In this document: one piece after another, positions 11,314 through 20,040 of the stretch | How the letters are laid out: each line of letters opens with the position of its first letter | Numbering within the stretch: the stretch's first letter is position 1 | DNA from: Bradyrhizobium lablabi | Lineage (GTDB): Bacteria; Pseudomonadota; Alphaproteobacteria; Rhizobiales; Xanthobacteraceae | DNA length: 64,000 nucleotides | Assembly: GCF_018129385.1 (NCBI RefSeq) | Contig: NZ_JAFCLN010000013.1 | Coordinates: 119,514-183,513 of the forward strand | Reading direction: 5' to 3' | Program-made: the position numbers and the translations under genes | The notes under the pieces: model-generated | Databases searched by the model: none | What the model was told of the DNA's origin: nothing | Seen by the model: only the letters and a program-made list of their open reading frames with translations

Positions 11314-11817
11314 TCAATCCTTGCGCGAGAACACATAGTCCGCGGCGTAGGGCACGCTGCTGAAGGCGCCGGCCTTGTCGCAGGCGCCCGCGAGCTTGCC
11401 GCCGCTTGTATTGATCCGCTGCACCGTAGTGACGCCGGCGAGCACGCCGCTGCCGCGCCGGGAAACCACCTCGAGTTTCAGCCAGGGAATATCGTTCGCC
11501 GTCGCGCCGGGGGCATTACCGACGGCCTTGCCGACCACGGCGCTGCCGTCGGCATGCTCCCAGCTCGGCCCGGCATAGTGGCGGCCGACGGTCTTGCCAT
11601 CCACCAGCAGCGTCGCGATCGGCTCGCGGAACGCCCAGCCGAGCTTGCCGTCGGCCCCGGCCTTGCATTCGTACACCTGCGCACCTTCGGCATGCGCGGT
11701 GAGCACAACGGCTTCTCCCGGCGCTGCGATGGCGTCGGGAAGCGGGGTCTGGGCATACGCCGTCACGGGCGCAGCCGACAGCAGCAATGAGAGTGTAACG
11801 GCCTTGCAACCCGGCAT
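11314..11817 (-). CDS. secreted DUF3455 protein
   Basis: 167 residues from the ATG at 11817, chosen because a strong GGGAGGA lies 6 nt upstream (the open frame extends further but has no such site). A signal peptide ends near TAYAQ. The mature part (AHAEGAQVYECKAG, then a Trp-rich segment and VQRINTSGG) matches the DUF3455 family, of unknown function and often periplasmic. Probably in one unit with the downstream phosphodiesterase. Confidence 0.85.
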   Translation of the reverse strand: MPGCKAVTLSLLLSAAPVTAYAQTPLPDAIAAPGEAVVLTAHAEGAQVYECKAGADGKLGWAFREPIATLLVDGKTVGRHYAGPSWEHADGSAVVGKAVGNAPGATANDIPWLKLEVVSRRGSGVLAGVTTVQRINTSGGKLAGACDKAGAFSSVPYAADYVFSRKD

Positions 11818-11930
11818 TGTGTCCTCCCGAGTATGAGTTTCTTGCAAGCCGCGAAGCGGCCAAGACAAACCCGCCGCAGCAGGCAAATCCTTTGGGGCGA
11901 AAACGCGGCGGTGTGCGATGGCCAAACAAG

Positions 11931-11954
11931 AAAGGCGGCCCGAGGGCCGCCTTT
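11931..11954 (-). terminator. intrinsic terminator after icd
   Basis: Perfect stem AAAGGCGGCC / GGCCGCCTTT with a 4-nt loop (11941-11944). Read on the minus strand it follows the icd stop by about 27 nt and ends in a T-rich run. It also works on the plus strand. Confidence 0.85.
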
Positions 11955-11981
11955 TGATGTTTGCAACTTGTCAGCGACCGC

Positions 11982-13196
11982 TTACGCCGCCATCGCCTTC
12001 GCGAGGTTGTCCGACACCTTGTCGAGGAAGCCGGTGGTGGACAGCCAGCGCTGGTCGGCGCCGACCAGCAGCGCCAGATCCTTGGTCATGTAGCCTTCCT
12101 CGACGGTGGCGACGCAGACCTTCTCCAGCGTGTCGGCGAATTTGGCGAGCTGCGGATTGTTGTCGAGCTTGGCGCGATGGGCGAGGCCGCGCGTCCAGGC
12201 GAAGATCGAGGCGATCGAGTTGGTCGAGGTCTCCTTGCCCTTCTGGTGCTCGCGGTAGTGGCGGGTCACCGTGCCGTGCGCGGCTTCGGCTTCCACCGTC
12301 TTGCCGTCGGGGGTGAGCAGCACCGAGGTCATCAGGCCGAGCGAGCCGTAGCCCTGCGCCACCGTGTCGGACTGCACGTCGCCGTCGTAGTTCTTGCAGG
12401 CCCAGACATAGCCGCCCGACCACTTCAGGGCGGACGCCACCATGTCATCGATCAGGCGGTGTTCGTAAGTGAGCCGCTTCTCGTCGAACTGCTTCTTGAA
12501 CTCGCGGTCGAACACGTCCTGGAAGATGTCCTTGAAGCGGCCGTCATAGACCTTGAGAATCGTGTTCTTGGTCGAGAGGTAGACCGGATAGTTGCGCATC
12601 AAGCCGTAGTTGAAGGAAGCGCGGGCGAAATCGATGATGGAATCGTCGAGATTGTACATCTGCATCGCAACGCCCGAGCCGGGCGTCTTGAACACTTCGC
12701 GCTCGATCACCGTGCCGTCCTCGCCGACGAATTTCATCGACAGCGTGCCCTTGCTGGGGAACTTGATGTCGGTGGCGCGGTATTGGTCGCCATAGGCGTG
12801 GCGGCCGATGATGATCGGCTTGGTCCAGCCGGGAACGAGGCGCGGCACGTTCTTGCAGATGATCGGCTCGCGGAAGATCACGCCGCCGAGGATGTTGCGG
12901 ATGGTGCCGTTCGGCGACTTCCACATTTCCTTCAGGCCGAATTCCTTCACCCGGGCCTCGTCCGGGGTGATGGTGGCGCATTTGACGCCGACGCCGACCT
13001 TCTTGATGGCGTTGGCGGCGTCGATGGTGACCTGGTCGTTGGTCTTGTCGCGGTGTTCCATCCCGAGATCGAAATAGATCAGCTCGACATCCAGGAACGG
13101 GTTGATCAGCTTGTCCTTGATGTATTGCCAGATGATCCGGGTCATCTCGTCGCCATCGAGTTCGACGACGGGGTTGGACACCTTGATTTTTGCCAT
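11982..13196 (-). CDS. icd: NADP-dependent isocitrate dehydrogenase
   Basis: TCA-cycle enzyme converting isocitrate to 2-oxoglutarate with NADPH. 404 residues, the homodimeric eukaryote-like type usual in alphaproteobacteria. Substrate and metal motifs are visible: KSPNGTIRNILGG near the N-terminal third, YDGDVQSD with its metal aspartates, and EAAHGTVTRHY. Single-gene unit ended by a strong terminator at 11931-11954. Confidence 0.97.
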   Translation of the reverse strand: MAKIKVSNPVVELDGDEMTRIIWQYIKDKLINPFLDVELIYFDLGMEHRDKTNDQVTIDAANAIKKVGVGVKCATITPDEARVKEFGLKEMWKSPNGTIRNILGGVIFREPIICKNVPRLVPGWTKPIIIGRHAYGDQYRATDIKFPSKGTLSMKFVGEDGTVIEREVFKTPGSGVAMQMYNLDDSIIDFARASFNYGLMRNYPVYLSTKNTILKVYDGRFKDIFQDVFDREFKKQFDEKRLTYEHRLIDDMVASALKWSGGYVWACKNYDGDVQSDTVAQGYGSLGLMTSVLLTPDGKTVEAEAAHGTVTRHYREHQKGKETSTNSIASIFAWTRGLAHRAKLDNNPQLAKFADTLEKVCVATVEEGYMTKDLALLVGADQRWLSTTGFLDKVSDNLAKAMAA

Positions 13197-13542
13197 GACG
13201 GAGGGGGCCTTCTTTGGAATGGCGCGCTTCTTGGAGCGGCTCGGGCGGGAAATGTGACGGGGCTATAGCACTGCCGGGGGGCGGGCGGAAGCCAAGCGGG
13301 TATGCACTTTAAGCCGATCCGCGGCCCAAGGATGGCCGCCTGCGCGGAGGCGCCGCAGCCTCACGTTCCCCCGGGCGATTCAGGTCCGTGTCAGTGGCTC
13401 AAAAAGTGCCGCCAGGCGCATTGTGAGCCCTGCAAAATCCTGCCAGACAGGCCCGAAATTGGATAACCAAACCAAGGCTTTGAATCGGCCTTTTGCGGGC
13501 TTCGTTCAAAATCCTCAGAACTTGAATTCAGAAAGTGAAGTG
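13197..13542. other. intergenic region between icd and trmJ
   Basis: Divergent promoter region of 346 bp. I see no repeat, operator or convincing small gene. The trmJ frame is open from 13423, but the first 40 codons lack a ribosome site and similarity to TrmJ, so I left them out. Confidence 0.5.
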
Positions 13543-14739
13543 ATGTCCGGATCGGGCACCGACAGGACCAAGGCTGGCCGCGACCTGGAAGGGCCTGTTG
13601 TGATTCTGGTCGAGCCGCAGCTCGGCGAGAACATCGGCATGACCGCCCGCGCCATGGGCAATTTCGCGCTGTCGCGGTTGAGGATCGTCAAGCCGCGCGA
13701 CGGCTGGCCGAACATCGCCGCCCAACGCGCCGCCGCCGGTGCCGACCACATTCTGGAGCGGGCGGAGCTGTTCGATACGGTGCAGGCGGCAGTCGCCGAC
13801 CTCGACCTGTTGTTCGCCACCACCGCCCGCGCGCACGATCAGGCAAAGCCCGTGGTGGCGCCGGAGGGGGCGGCACGGGAGATCACCGCTCACATCGCCG
13901 GCGGCGGCAGGGCCGGCATCCTGTTCGGCCGGGAGCGCGCGGGGCTGGAGAACGACGAGGTCGCGCTCGCCAACCGCATCATCACCTATCCCGTCAATCC
14001 CGGCTTTGCCTCGCTCAACCTGGCGCAGGCGGTGCTGCTGATGGGCTATGAGTGGTTCAAGCTCGCAACCGCCGGCGCGCTGCCGTTCGAGATGCCGGAG
14101 CGTTCCGAGCGCGCCTCCCAGCACCAGATCGATGCATTCTTCGAAAATCTCGTGCGCGAGCTCGACAAGGTCGAATTCCTGCGCCCCGCCGAGAAGCGCG
14201 ACACCATGCTGGTCAATTTGCGCAACATTTTTACCCGCATGGAGCCGACCAAGCAGGACATGCATACCCTGCACGGCGTGGTGATGGCGATCGCCGAGGG
14301 ACGCAAGGGGCCGGCCAAGGGCGGCGTGCTCGACGGCGAACAGGCAACGCGCCTGCGCGCGCTGCTCGCCGAGCACGCGCAGGGCACGCTGACCTCGGAA
14401 AGCGGCACGGTGCGCGGGCTCGCCCGCATGCTGCGGCGGAATCCGACCGATGCCGAGCGCATCCTGTGGCAGTCGCTGAGCCGCGACCGCCGCTTTGCCG
14501 GCCAGTTCAAGCGCCAGACCCCGGTCGGCCGCCACATCCCGGATTTTGTCTCCTTCGTACACCGGATCGCGATCGAGCTGATCAATCCCGGCGAGACGGA
14601 GGTGATCGTCGCAGAGCGTGCCGCGCGGGGGACGTGGCTGGAGGCGAGGGGATACAAGGTGATCGGCATGACAACAGCCGATGTCGAGCGCGATTTGCAG
14701 ACGGAGCTGGCGAAGGTGGAAGCGAGTTTGAGGAAATAA
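13543..14739 (+). CDS. trmJ: tRNA methyltransferase TrmJ fused to a DUF559-like domain
   Basis: 398 residues from the ATG at 13543 (MSGSGTDRTKAG). Residues about 17-255 are a SPOUT methyltransferase of the TrmJ type (2'-O-methylation of tRNA position 32): ENIGMTARAMGNFALSRLRI at about 29-48, GILFGRERAGLEND near 125-138, and the trefoil-knot segment SLNLAQAVLLMGYEW near 157-171, then the C-terminal helices. Residues about 287-390 form a DUF559 (Vsr-like endonuclease fold) domain: LARMLRRNPTDAERILWQSL, PDF with D334, IEL with E345 and WLEARGYKVIGM. The usual ELDGGQH active-site strand reads ELINPGETE, so the nuclease centre looks damaged. Confidence 0.9.
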   Translation: MSGSGTDRTKAGRDLEGPVVILVEPQLGENIGMTARAMGNFALSRLRIVKPRDGWPNIAAQRAAAGADHILERAELFDTVQAAVADLDLLFATTARAHDQAKPVVAPEGAAREITAHIAGGGRAGILFGRERAGLENDEVALANRIITYPVNPGFASLNLAQAVLLMGYEWFKLATAGALPFEMPERSERASQHQIDAFFENLVRELDKVEFLRPAEKRDTMLVNLRNIFTRMEPTKQDMHTLHGVVMAIAEGRKGPAKGGVLDGEQATRLRALLAEHAQGTLTSESGTVRGLARMLRRNPTDAERILWQSLSRDRRFAGQFKRQTPVGRHIPDFVSFVHRIAIELINPGETEVIVAERAARGTWLEARGYKVIGMTTADVERDLQTELAKVEASLRK

Positions 14740-14745
14740 ATCTTC

Positions 14746-14879
14746 CGTCGTCCCGGCCAAGCGAAGCGCGAGCCGGGACCCATAACCACCGAATTGAATT
14801 TTGCGAAAGCTGGAGCTCCAGCTTGTTCTAACCACATCCTCCTGTGGTTATGGGTCCCTGCTTTCGCAGGGACGACGAC
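14746..14879. repeat. palindromic repeat between trmJ and the TetR gene
   Basis: CGTCGTCCCGG and GGGACCCATAACCAC on the left are mirrored by GTGGTTATGGGTCCC and GGGACGACG on the right. The element fills the convergent spacer and directly abuts the stop codon of the TetR gene (14880-14882). Member of the same family as 20041-20173. Confidence 0.8.
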
Positions 14880-15536
14880 TCACACCGCCTCAAGCTGAGC
14901 AGCCGCAGCCCGCTTTGCCTTCTTCACTTTCGCCGGCTCCAGCAGCGATCCCGCCGCCAGCGCTGCGGTGTCGGCGACGCCCGGATTGCCCGTCACCATC
15001 GCAGCGACGATCGCACCGTCGATCAAGAGCGCCAGCTGATGCGCGAGCACTTCCGGCTGGGCCGCGCCCATTTCTCCCGCCAGCTTTTCGATATGGCCGA
15101 GAACCACCTTCTTGTGCCGCATCGCGATGTTTCGGAACTGCTTCTGGTCCTTGTCGTGCTCGGCAACCGCGTTGATGAAGGGACAGCCGTAAAAGCGTTC
15201 CTCGCCGAACCAGCTCTTCAGCGCCGGAAAGATCCGCGCCAGCTTGGTCTGCGCATCGCCGCCGCCTTCCTCCATGGCGCCGATGAACCACTCGCGCCAC
15301 TGCCTGCCTTCGCTCTCCAGCACGGCATGCACGAGATTGGTCTTCGAGCCGAAGAGTTTGTAGAGCGTCGTTTTCGCGGTGCCGGCTTCGTTGATGATGG
15401 CGTCGATGCCGGTGGCGTTGATGCCGTCCTTGCAGAACAGGCGCGTCGCCGCGCTCAGCAATCGTCCGCGTGCGGATTCGTCATCGATGGCAATGCGTGC
15501 CGCGGCCGACTTCTTCTTCGAAGCTGATTTGCTCAT
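14880..15536 (-). CDS. TetR/AcrR family transcriptional regulator
   Basis: 218 residues from the ATG at 15536 (MSKSASKKKSAAA). The helix-turn-helix is at roughly residues 28-70: LLSAATRLFCKDGINATGID then AGTAKTTLYKLFGSKTNLV. The ligand-binding half contains the GCPFINAVAEHD segment seen in regulators that respond to electrophiles or quaternary compounds (inference). Divergent from osmC, with a candidate operator at 15734-15747 next to the osmC start, so it probably represses osmC and perhaps itself. Confidence 0.92.
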   Translation of the reverse strand: MSKSASKKKSAAARIAIDDESARGRLLSAATRLFCKDGINATGIDAIINEAGTAKTTLYKLFGSKTNLVHAVLESEGRQWREWFIGAMEEGGGDAQTKLARIFPALKSWFGEERFYGCPFINAVAEHDKDQKQFRNIAMRHKKVVLGHIEKLAGEMGAAQPEVLAHQLALLIDGAIVAAMVTGNPGVADTAALAAGSLLEPAKVKKAKRAAAAQLEAV

Positions 15537-15733
15537 GCGCGCAAGTAAATCGGAGCGCGCGGTTCCAATCAAGCGGCATTGTGTTTGTGCTCAAAAGAAC
15601 CGCGGGCAGGGCAGCAACTGCATCGGCTTTGAGCAAGCCTCTCCTGATCAATCTCGCGCCATGCGCCACTAACGGCCTGCAATGCTTCGTCTTTCGATTT
15701 GGCCGGCATTCTGGCACGCTTCGTGCAGGAAAC

Positions 15734-15747
15734 AGACCGTTCGGTAT
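15734..15747 (+). promoter_or_regulatory. candidate TetR operator upstream of osmC
   Basis: ACCG-TT-CGGT inverted repeat within AGACCGTTCGGTAT, 24 bp before the osmC ATG and inside the TetR-osmC divergent spacer. CCG/CGG-core palindromes of this kind are common TetR-family sites; the assignment to this TetR is inference from position. Confidence 0.5.
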
Positions 15748-15770
15748 CCTACTCCCAGGGAGAGAAATAG

Positions 15771-16313
15771 ATGACCGCGGTCGCTCAAAAAACAGTGCTG
15801 ACAGGCTGCCTCGCGCCGATCGACAAAGGCGGGCTCGAGCAACTGATCGCCAACGGCAAGGCCAACCCCAAGGTCATCAAGACCTTGAAATGCAAGACGG
15901 TGGCCGAAGGCAAGTTCCGCCACGCCAACTACATCCGCAACCTCGCGCCCTACATCGTCGACGAGCCGCCGGGACTTTTGGGCGACGACACGGCGCCCAA
16001 TCCGTCGGAGGCCTCGCTTGCCGCGCTCGGCTCATGCCTTGCGGTCGGCCTGCATGCCAACGCCGTGCATCGCGGCTGGACCGTCAACAAGCTCGAACTC
16101 GAGCTCGAGGGCGATCTCAACATCACCGCGGTGTGGGGCACCGGCGACGTCAGCGAGAAGCCGGTCGGCTTTACCGACGTGCGCGTGAAGGTCGACATGG
16201 AATGCGAGGGCATCTCGCAGGACGAGATCAACGCGCTGGTCGCCCATGTGAAGAAATGGTCGCCGGTCGCCAACACCTTTACCCGGCCCGTCAATCTCGA
16301 GGTTGGCGTGTAG
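15771..16313 (+). CDS. OsmC family peroxiredoxin-like protein
   Basis: 180 residues. OsmC/Ohr proteins reduce organic hydroperoxides with two cysteines. The pair here is C89 in LGSCLAVGLHANA and C145 in MECEGIS, the expected positions for the OsmC (YhfA-like) branch. A good GGGAGAG ribosome site precedes the ATG. Divergent from the TetR gene. Its stop TAG is the first trinucleotide of the palindromic repeat at 16311-16414. Confidence 0.92.
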   Translation: MTAVAQKTVLTGCLAPIDKGGLEQLIANGKANPKVIKTLKCKTVAEGKFRHANYIRNLAPYIVDEPPGLLGDDTAPNPSEASLAALGSCLAVGLHANAVHRGWTVNKLELELEGDLNITAVWGTGDVSEKPVGFTDVRVKVDMECEGISQDEINALVAHVKKWSPVANTFTRPVNLEVGV

Positions 16314-16414
16314 AGCATGATCCGGAAAAGTGGACACCGGTTTTCCGAAAAGATCATGCTCAAACAAAAAGATAGAGCGCGATGACGCTTCGAAGAAAAG
16401 TCATCACGCTCTAG
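16311..16414. repeat. two-hairpin palindromic repeat (family A), full copy
   Basis: Starts TAGAGCATGATC and contains hairpin 1 (GAGCATGATC with GATCATGCTC, interior ACCGGTTTTCCG) and hairpin 2 (AGAGCGCGATGAC with GTCATCACGCTCT). Near-identical full copy at 60174-60276 and half copy at 26130-26203. The leading TAG is the osmC stop codon. Confidence 0.9.
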
Positions 16415-16446
16415 CAAACGCGAAGCAAAAGGTGCGGAGACGATCC

Positions 16447-17562
16447 ATGGGTTCACTGGCTTTATCGCGGGTCGAAACTTCCGATCAGCCCGCACCTTCC
16501 ATTGCCGACGAGGTCGCGCGCATCGCGCGGCAGAAGCTGGCGCCGCTGGCGCCGGCGATCGATGAGGGCACGGTCTATCCCGCCGAGTTGTTGCGCGATC
16601 TCGGCAGGGTCGGGGCATGGGGCAGCCATGTCCCGCTGGAAGGGCCGGCGGATCTACGCTGCGCGATCCAGTCGATCGCGGCGCTTGGCGAAGTCTGCGG
16701 CGCCACCGCCTTCATGGCCTGGTGCCAGAACACGCTGGTCTGGTACGCCGCGAATTCCTGCAACCTGAAGCTTGCGGCACGGTTCGGCGACGGCTTTTCG
16801 AGCGGGCGCGTGCTCGGCGGCACCGGGCTGTCCAACCCGATGAAGACGTTCTTCGGCATCGAGAAATTCAAGCTGAAAGGCCGCAAGGTCGAGGGCGGCT
16901 ACATCGTCAAGGGCGCGCTGCCTTGGGTGTCGAATCTCGGGCCCGACCATTTCTTCGGCACCATCTTCGAGCGTGAGGACGAGCCCGGCGGGCCCGTGAT
17001 GTTCCTCGCTGACTGCTCCGATCCCGCCATCACGCTTGCTCCCTGCAAGCCGTTCCTCGCGATGGACGGCACCGGCACCTATGGCGTGCAGTTTCGCGAT
17101 GCCTTCGTTCCGGACGAATTGATCCTGGCCGAACAGGCGGGACCGTTCGTCAAGAAGATCCGCGCCGGCTTCATCCTTTTGCAGGCCGGCATGGCGCTCG
17201 GCCTGATGAAGGACTGCATCAACATCATGGACGAGGTCGACGGCTCGCTCGGCCACGTCAACCGCTATTTGCCGCAGCAACCCACTCAGTTCCGCGAACT
17301 CTACGCGGAATTCGAGAAGGAGGGGATGGCGCTGGCGAGCGATCCCTACAACGCCGATGACAGCTACTGGCGCCGCGTGGTGGCGCTGCGGCTGCGCCTC
17401 GGCGATGCCAGCGTCGCGGTCGCGCATGCGGCGATGCTCCATTGCGGCGCGCGCGGCTACCTGAAGAGCCATCGCGCCCAACGAAGGCTGCGCGAGGCCT
17501 ATTTCGTCGCCATCGTCACGCCCGCCACCAAACAACTTCGCAAGATGCTGGCGGAGTTCTGA
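16447..17562 (+). CDS. acyl-CoA dehydrogenase-like flavoprotein
   Basis: 371 residues from the ATG at 16447 (MGSLALSRVE), with a GGAG site; the open frame further upstream lies in the repeat. The fold order matches acyl-CoA dehydrogenases: N-terminal helical domain (LRDLGRVGAWGSHVPLEG), central beta-domain (GGYIVKGALPWVSNLG, VPDELI) and C-terminal helices (DASVAVAHAAMLHCGARGYL). No clear catalytic Glu is visible, so it could be a flavin monooxygenase or desulfurase of the same fold rather than a fatty-acid enzyme. It lies 54 bp upstream of a double rhodanese and the cyanate genes, which favours a role in that pathway (inference). Confidence 0.8.
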   Translation: MGSLALSRVETSDQPAPSIADEVARIARQKLAPLAPAIDEGTVYPAELLRDLGRVGAWGSHVPLEGPADLRCAIQSIAALGEVCGATAFMAWCQNTLVWYAANSCNLKLAARFGDGFSSGRVLGGTGLSNPMKTFFGIEKFKLKGRKVEGGYIVKGALPWVSNLGPDHFFGTIFEREDEPGGPVMFLADCSDPAITLAPCKPFLAMDGTGTYGVQFRDAFVPDELILAEQAGPFVKKIRAGFILLQAGMALGLMKDCINIMDEVDGSLGHVNRYLPQQPTQFRELYAEFEKEGMALASDPYNADDSYWRRVVALRLRLGDASVAVAHAAMLHCGARGYLKSHRAQRRLREAYFVAIVTPATKQLRKMLAEF

Positions 17563-17616
17563 TGGCGCGTTCCGTTCACCCCGACTGCTAACCAACCACA
17601 ACAGGAGAGGCCTGCC

Positions 17617-18495
17617 ATGACGGACGTTCTGATTACTGCCAGCGATCTCGCCGAACTGATCAAGAAAGAACCTTGCGTGATCATCGACACGCGCAACCCG
17701 GACGCCTATGCGGCCGGCCACCTGCCGGGCGCGGTGAACGTGCATGAGATCTTCACCTATCTTGCAACCTCGACGCCGGAGGGCATGCACGAGCTGAAGA
17801 CCAAGTTCGCCGATGCCTTCGGCGCGGCCGGCCTGTCCGGCAAGGAAACCGCGGTCATCTACGAGCAGTCGATGAACTCCGGCTTCGGCCAGTCCTGCCG
17901 CGGCTACTACCTGCTCACGATGCTCGGCTATCCCAAGGTAAAAGTGCTGCATGGCGGCTACGACGCCTGGGCGATGGCGGGCTTCCCGACCACCACGGAT
18001 GTGCCGAGCCCGGTGAAGGCCTCGTTCTCGATCGTCCCCGAAGCCGGCGACATCCTGATCGACGCCAAGACCATGCTGGCGGCACTCGACAAGCCCAGCA
18101 TCGCGCTGCTCGATGTCCGCGATGTCGATGAATGGATCGGCGAAAGCTCGTCTCCGTACGGCAAGGATTTCTGCCCGCGCAAGGGCCGTATCCCCGGCGC
18201 GGTGTGGCTGGAATGGTACCGCATGATGAAGCCGACTGCGGAAGGGCCGCGCTTCAAGTCGAAGGACGAAATCCTGGCCGAATGCGCCACCGTCGGCATC
18301 TCCCAGAACACCCCGGTCTATCTCTACTGCTTCAAGGGCGCGCGGGCTTCCAACACCTTCCTCGCGCTGAAGAACGCCGGGGTGAAGGATGTCCGGATGT
18401 ATTTCGGCTCCTGGAACGAGTGGTCGCGCGACCCGTCGCTGCCGATCGACGAGGGTCTTCCGACTGCTGCCCGCGTAACAGGCAAAGCGGCATAA
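17617..18495 (+). CDS. sulfurtransferase with two rhodanese domains
   Basis: 292 residues in two rhodanese modules: about 1-125 (VIIDTRNPDAYAAGHLPGAV) and about 145-285 (IALLDVRDVDEWIG). The active cysteine is C238 in YCFKGARAS. Rhodaneses move sulfane sulfur, for example to cyanide to give thiocyanate. AGGAGAG ribosome site. Same strand as the flavoprotein before it and the cyanate transporter after it, but a 12-bp-stem hairpin lies between it and the transporter genes. Substrate not determinable from sequence. Confidence 0.9.
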   Translation: MTDVLITASDLAELIKKEPCVIIDTRNPDAYAAGHLPGAVNVHEIFTYLATSTPEGMHELKTKFADAFGAAGLSGKETAVIYEQSMNSGFGQSCRGYYLLTMLGYPKVKVLHGGYDAWAMAGFPTTTDVPSPVKASFSIVPEAGDILIDAKTMLAALDKPSIALLDVRDVDEWIGESSSPYGKDFCPRKGRIPGAVWLEWYRMMKPTAEGPRFKSKDEILAECATVGISQNTPVYLYCFKGARASNTFLALKNAGVKDVRMYFGSWNEWSRDPSLPIDEGLPTAARVTGKAA

Positions 18496-18519
18496 AACGG
18501 CACAGAACCTGCATGCTTG

Positions 18520-18556
18520 TCATCGCCCGGCGGCGCAAAAAGCGGCCGGGCGATGA
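18520..18556 (+). terminator. strong hairpin between rhodanese and cynA
   Basis: Perfect 12-bp stem TCATCGCCCGGC / GCCGGGCGATGA; the 13-nt loop itself can add a CGC/GCG stem. It starts 24 nt after the rhodanese stop. AAAAATTGT follows rather than a T run, so it may be a palindromic repeat, an mRNA stabiliser or a partial terminator. Confidence 0.5.
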
Positions 18557-18621
18557 AAAATTGTCCGGATGGGCGCGGAGCGAGCCTTTGCGAACCGTCC
18601 GGTGTGACAAAGGGGCGCAGC

Positions 18622-20013
18622 ATGTCTACCTTCGATGATCCCTTCGATTCCGACCGGAAACTTTCCGCCGGCTGCGTCTGCGGCCAGCATCGCTCGGCGG
18701 CGGAGCATGAATATGCCGAACGGACGCTGCGTTGCGAGCCGGTGACGCCTGTCTCGAGCGAGGAAAAGCGCTACGAGGGCGTCGTCGCATCGGCGGTGAT
18801 GCGTGCAGTGTTTCCCAAGGACGCGGCGCGCCGCGCCTTCCTGAAATCGGTCGGCGCCTCGACCGCGCTCGCCGCGCTGTCGCAATTCTTCCCGCTGAAG
18901 ACCGCGACCGAGGTGTTTGCGCAATCCGGTGCGCCGGAGAAGAAGGATCTGAAAGTCGGCTTCATCCCGATCACCTGCGCGACGCCGATCATCATGGCGG
19001 CGCCGATGGGTTTTTACGCCAAGAACGGCCTCAATGTCGAAGTGGTGAAGACTGCCGGCTGGGCCGTGATCCGCGACAAGACCATCAACAAGGAATACGA
19101 CGCCTCCCACATGCTGGCGCCGATGCCGATCGCGATCACGCTCGGCCTTGGCGCTAATGCGATTCCCTTCACCGTGCCCGCGATCGAGAACATCAACGGG
19201 CAGGGCATCACGCTTGCCATGAAGCACAAGGACAAGCGCGACCCGAAGGACTGGAAGGGCATGAAGTTCGCCATCCCCTTCGACTATTCCATGCACAATT
19301 ACCTGCTGCGCTATTATCTCGCCGAGCACGGGCTCGACCCCGACACCGATGTGCAGTTGCGCTCGGTGCCGCCGCCGGAGATGGTCGCGAACCTCCGTGC
19401 CGACAACATCGACGGCTTCCTCGCGCCCGACAACATCTGCCAGCGCGCGATCTATGACGGCGTCGGCTTCATGCACATACTCTCCAAGGAGATCTGGGAC
19501 GGCCATCCCTGCTGCACCTTTGCCGCCAGCCGAGAATTCATCACCACATCGCCTAATTCTTTTGCAGCGCTGACCCGCGCGATCGTCGATGCCACCGCCT
19601 TTGCTTCGAAAGCGGAGAACCGCAAGCAGATCGCGGAAGCCATCGCGCCGGCGAACTACATCAACGCGCCCGTCACGGTGCTGGAGCAGGTGCTGACCGG
19701 CACTTACGCCGACGGCCTGGGCGGCGTCAAAACCGATCCGAAGCGTGTCGATTTCGATCCGTTCCCCTGGCAGTCCTTTGCGGTGTGGATGCTGACCCAG
19801 ATGAAGCGCTGGGGCCAGATCAAGGGCGATGTCGACTACAAGGCCGTCGCCGAGCAGGTGTATCTGGCCACCGACACCAAGAAGGTGATGGCCGAGATGG
19901 GATTGAGCCCGCCGGCGACGTCCTACAAATCGTTCTCGGTGATGGGCAAGACCTTCGATCCTGCCAAGCCAGACGATTATCTCGCGAGCTTCAAGATCAG
20001 GAAGTCGTCGTGA
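18622..20013 (+). CDS. cynA: ABC transporter substrate-binding protein, NrtA/CmpA type (probable cyanate binding)
   Basis: 463 residues from the ATG at 18622 with GGGG upstream. Binding-protein body from LKVGFIPITCATPIIMAAPM; NMT1/NrtA features such as AGWAVIRDKTINKEYDASHM and DGFLAPDNICQRA follow. A twin-arginine export signal is seen, but it begins unusually late: RR at residues 70-71 in DAARRAFLKSVGA, after a polar N-terminal segment with CVCGQH and a further Cys. Genes for the permease, ATPase and cyanase follow, so cyanate is the likely ligand; nitrate or bicarbonate are alternatives. A palindromic repeat separates it from the permease gene. Confidence 0.88.
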   Translation: MSTFDDPFDSDRKLSAGCVCGQHRSAAEHEYAERTLRCEPVTPVSSEEKRYEGVVASAVMRAVFPKDAARRAFLKSVGASTALAALSQFFPLKTATEVFAQSGAPEKKDLKVGFIPITCATPIIMAAPMGFYAKNGLNVEVVKTAGWAVIRDKTINKEYDASHMLAPMPIAITLGLGANAIPFTVPAIENINGQGITLAMKHKDKRDPKDWKGMKFAIPFDYSMHNYLLRYYLAEHGLDPDTDVQLRSVPPPEMVANLRADNIDGFLAPDNICQRAIYDGVGFMHILSKEIWDGHPCCTFAASREFITTSPNSFAALTRAIVDATAFASKAENRKQIAEAIAPANYINAPVTVLEQVLTGTYADGLGGVKTDPKRVDFDPFPWQSFAVWMLTQMKRWGQIKGDVDYKAVAEQVYLATDTKKVMAEMGLSPPATSYKSFSVMGKTFDPAKPDDYLASFKIRKSS

Positions 20014-20040
20014 GTTCCAAGGCGCGTCTGCGCTCTCTGC

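Noticed and set aside
11961..13268. 435-codon plus-strand frame opposite icd
   Set aside because: Antisense shadow; composition is Arg/His/Val-rich and unlike a real protein.
16330..16446. Earlier start for the acyl-CoA dehydrogenase-like gene
   Set aside because: The extra codons come from a palindromic repeat and add no family similarity.
16654..17952. 432-codon minus-strand frame opposite the acyl-CoA dehydrogenase-like gene
   Set aside because: Shadow frame; the plus-strand gene has a ribosome site and domain structure.
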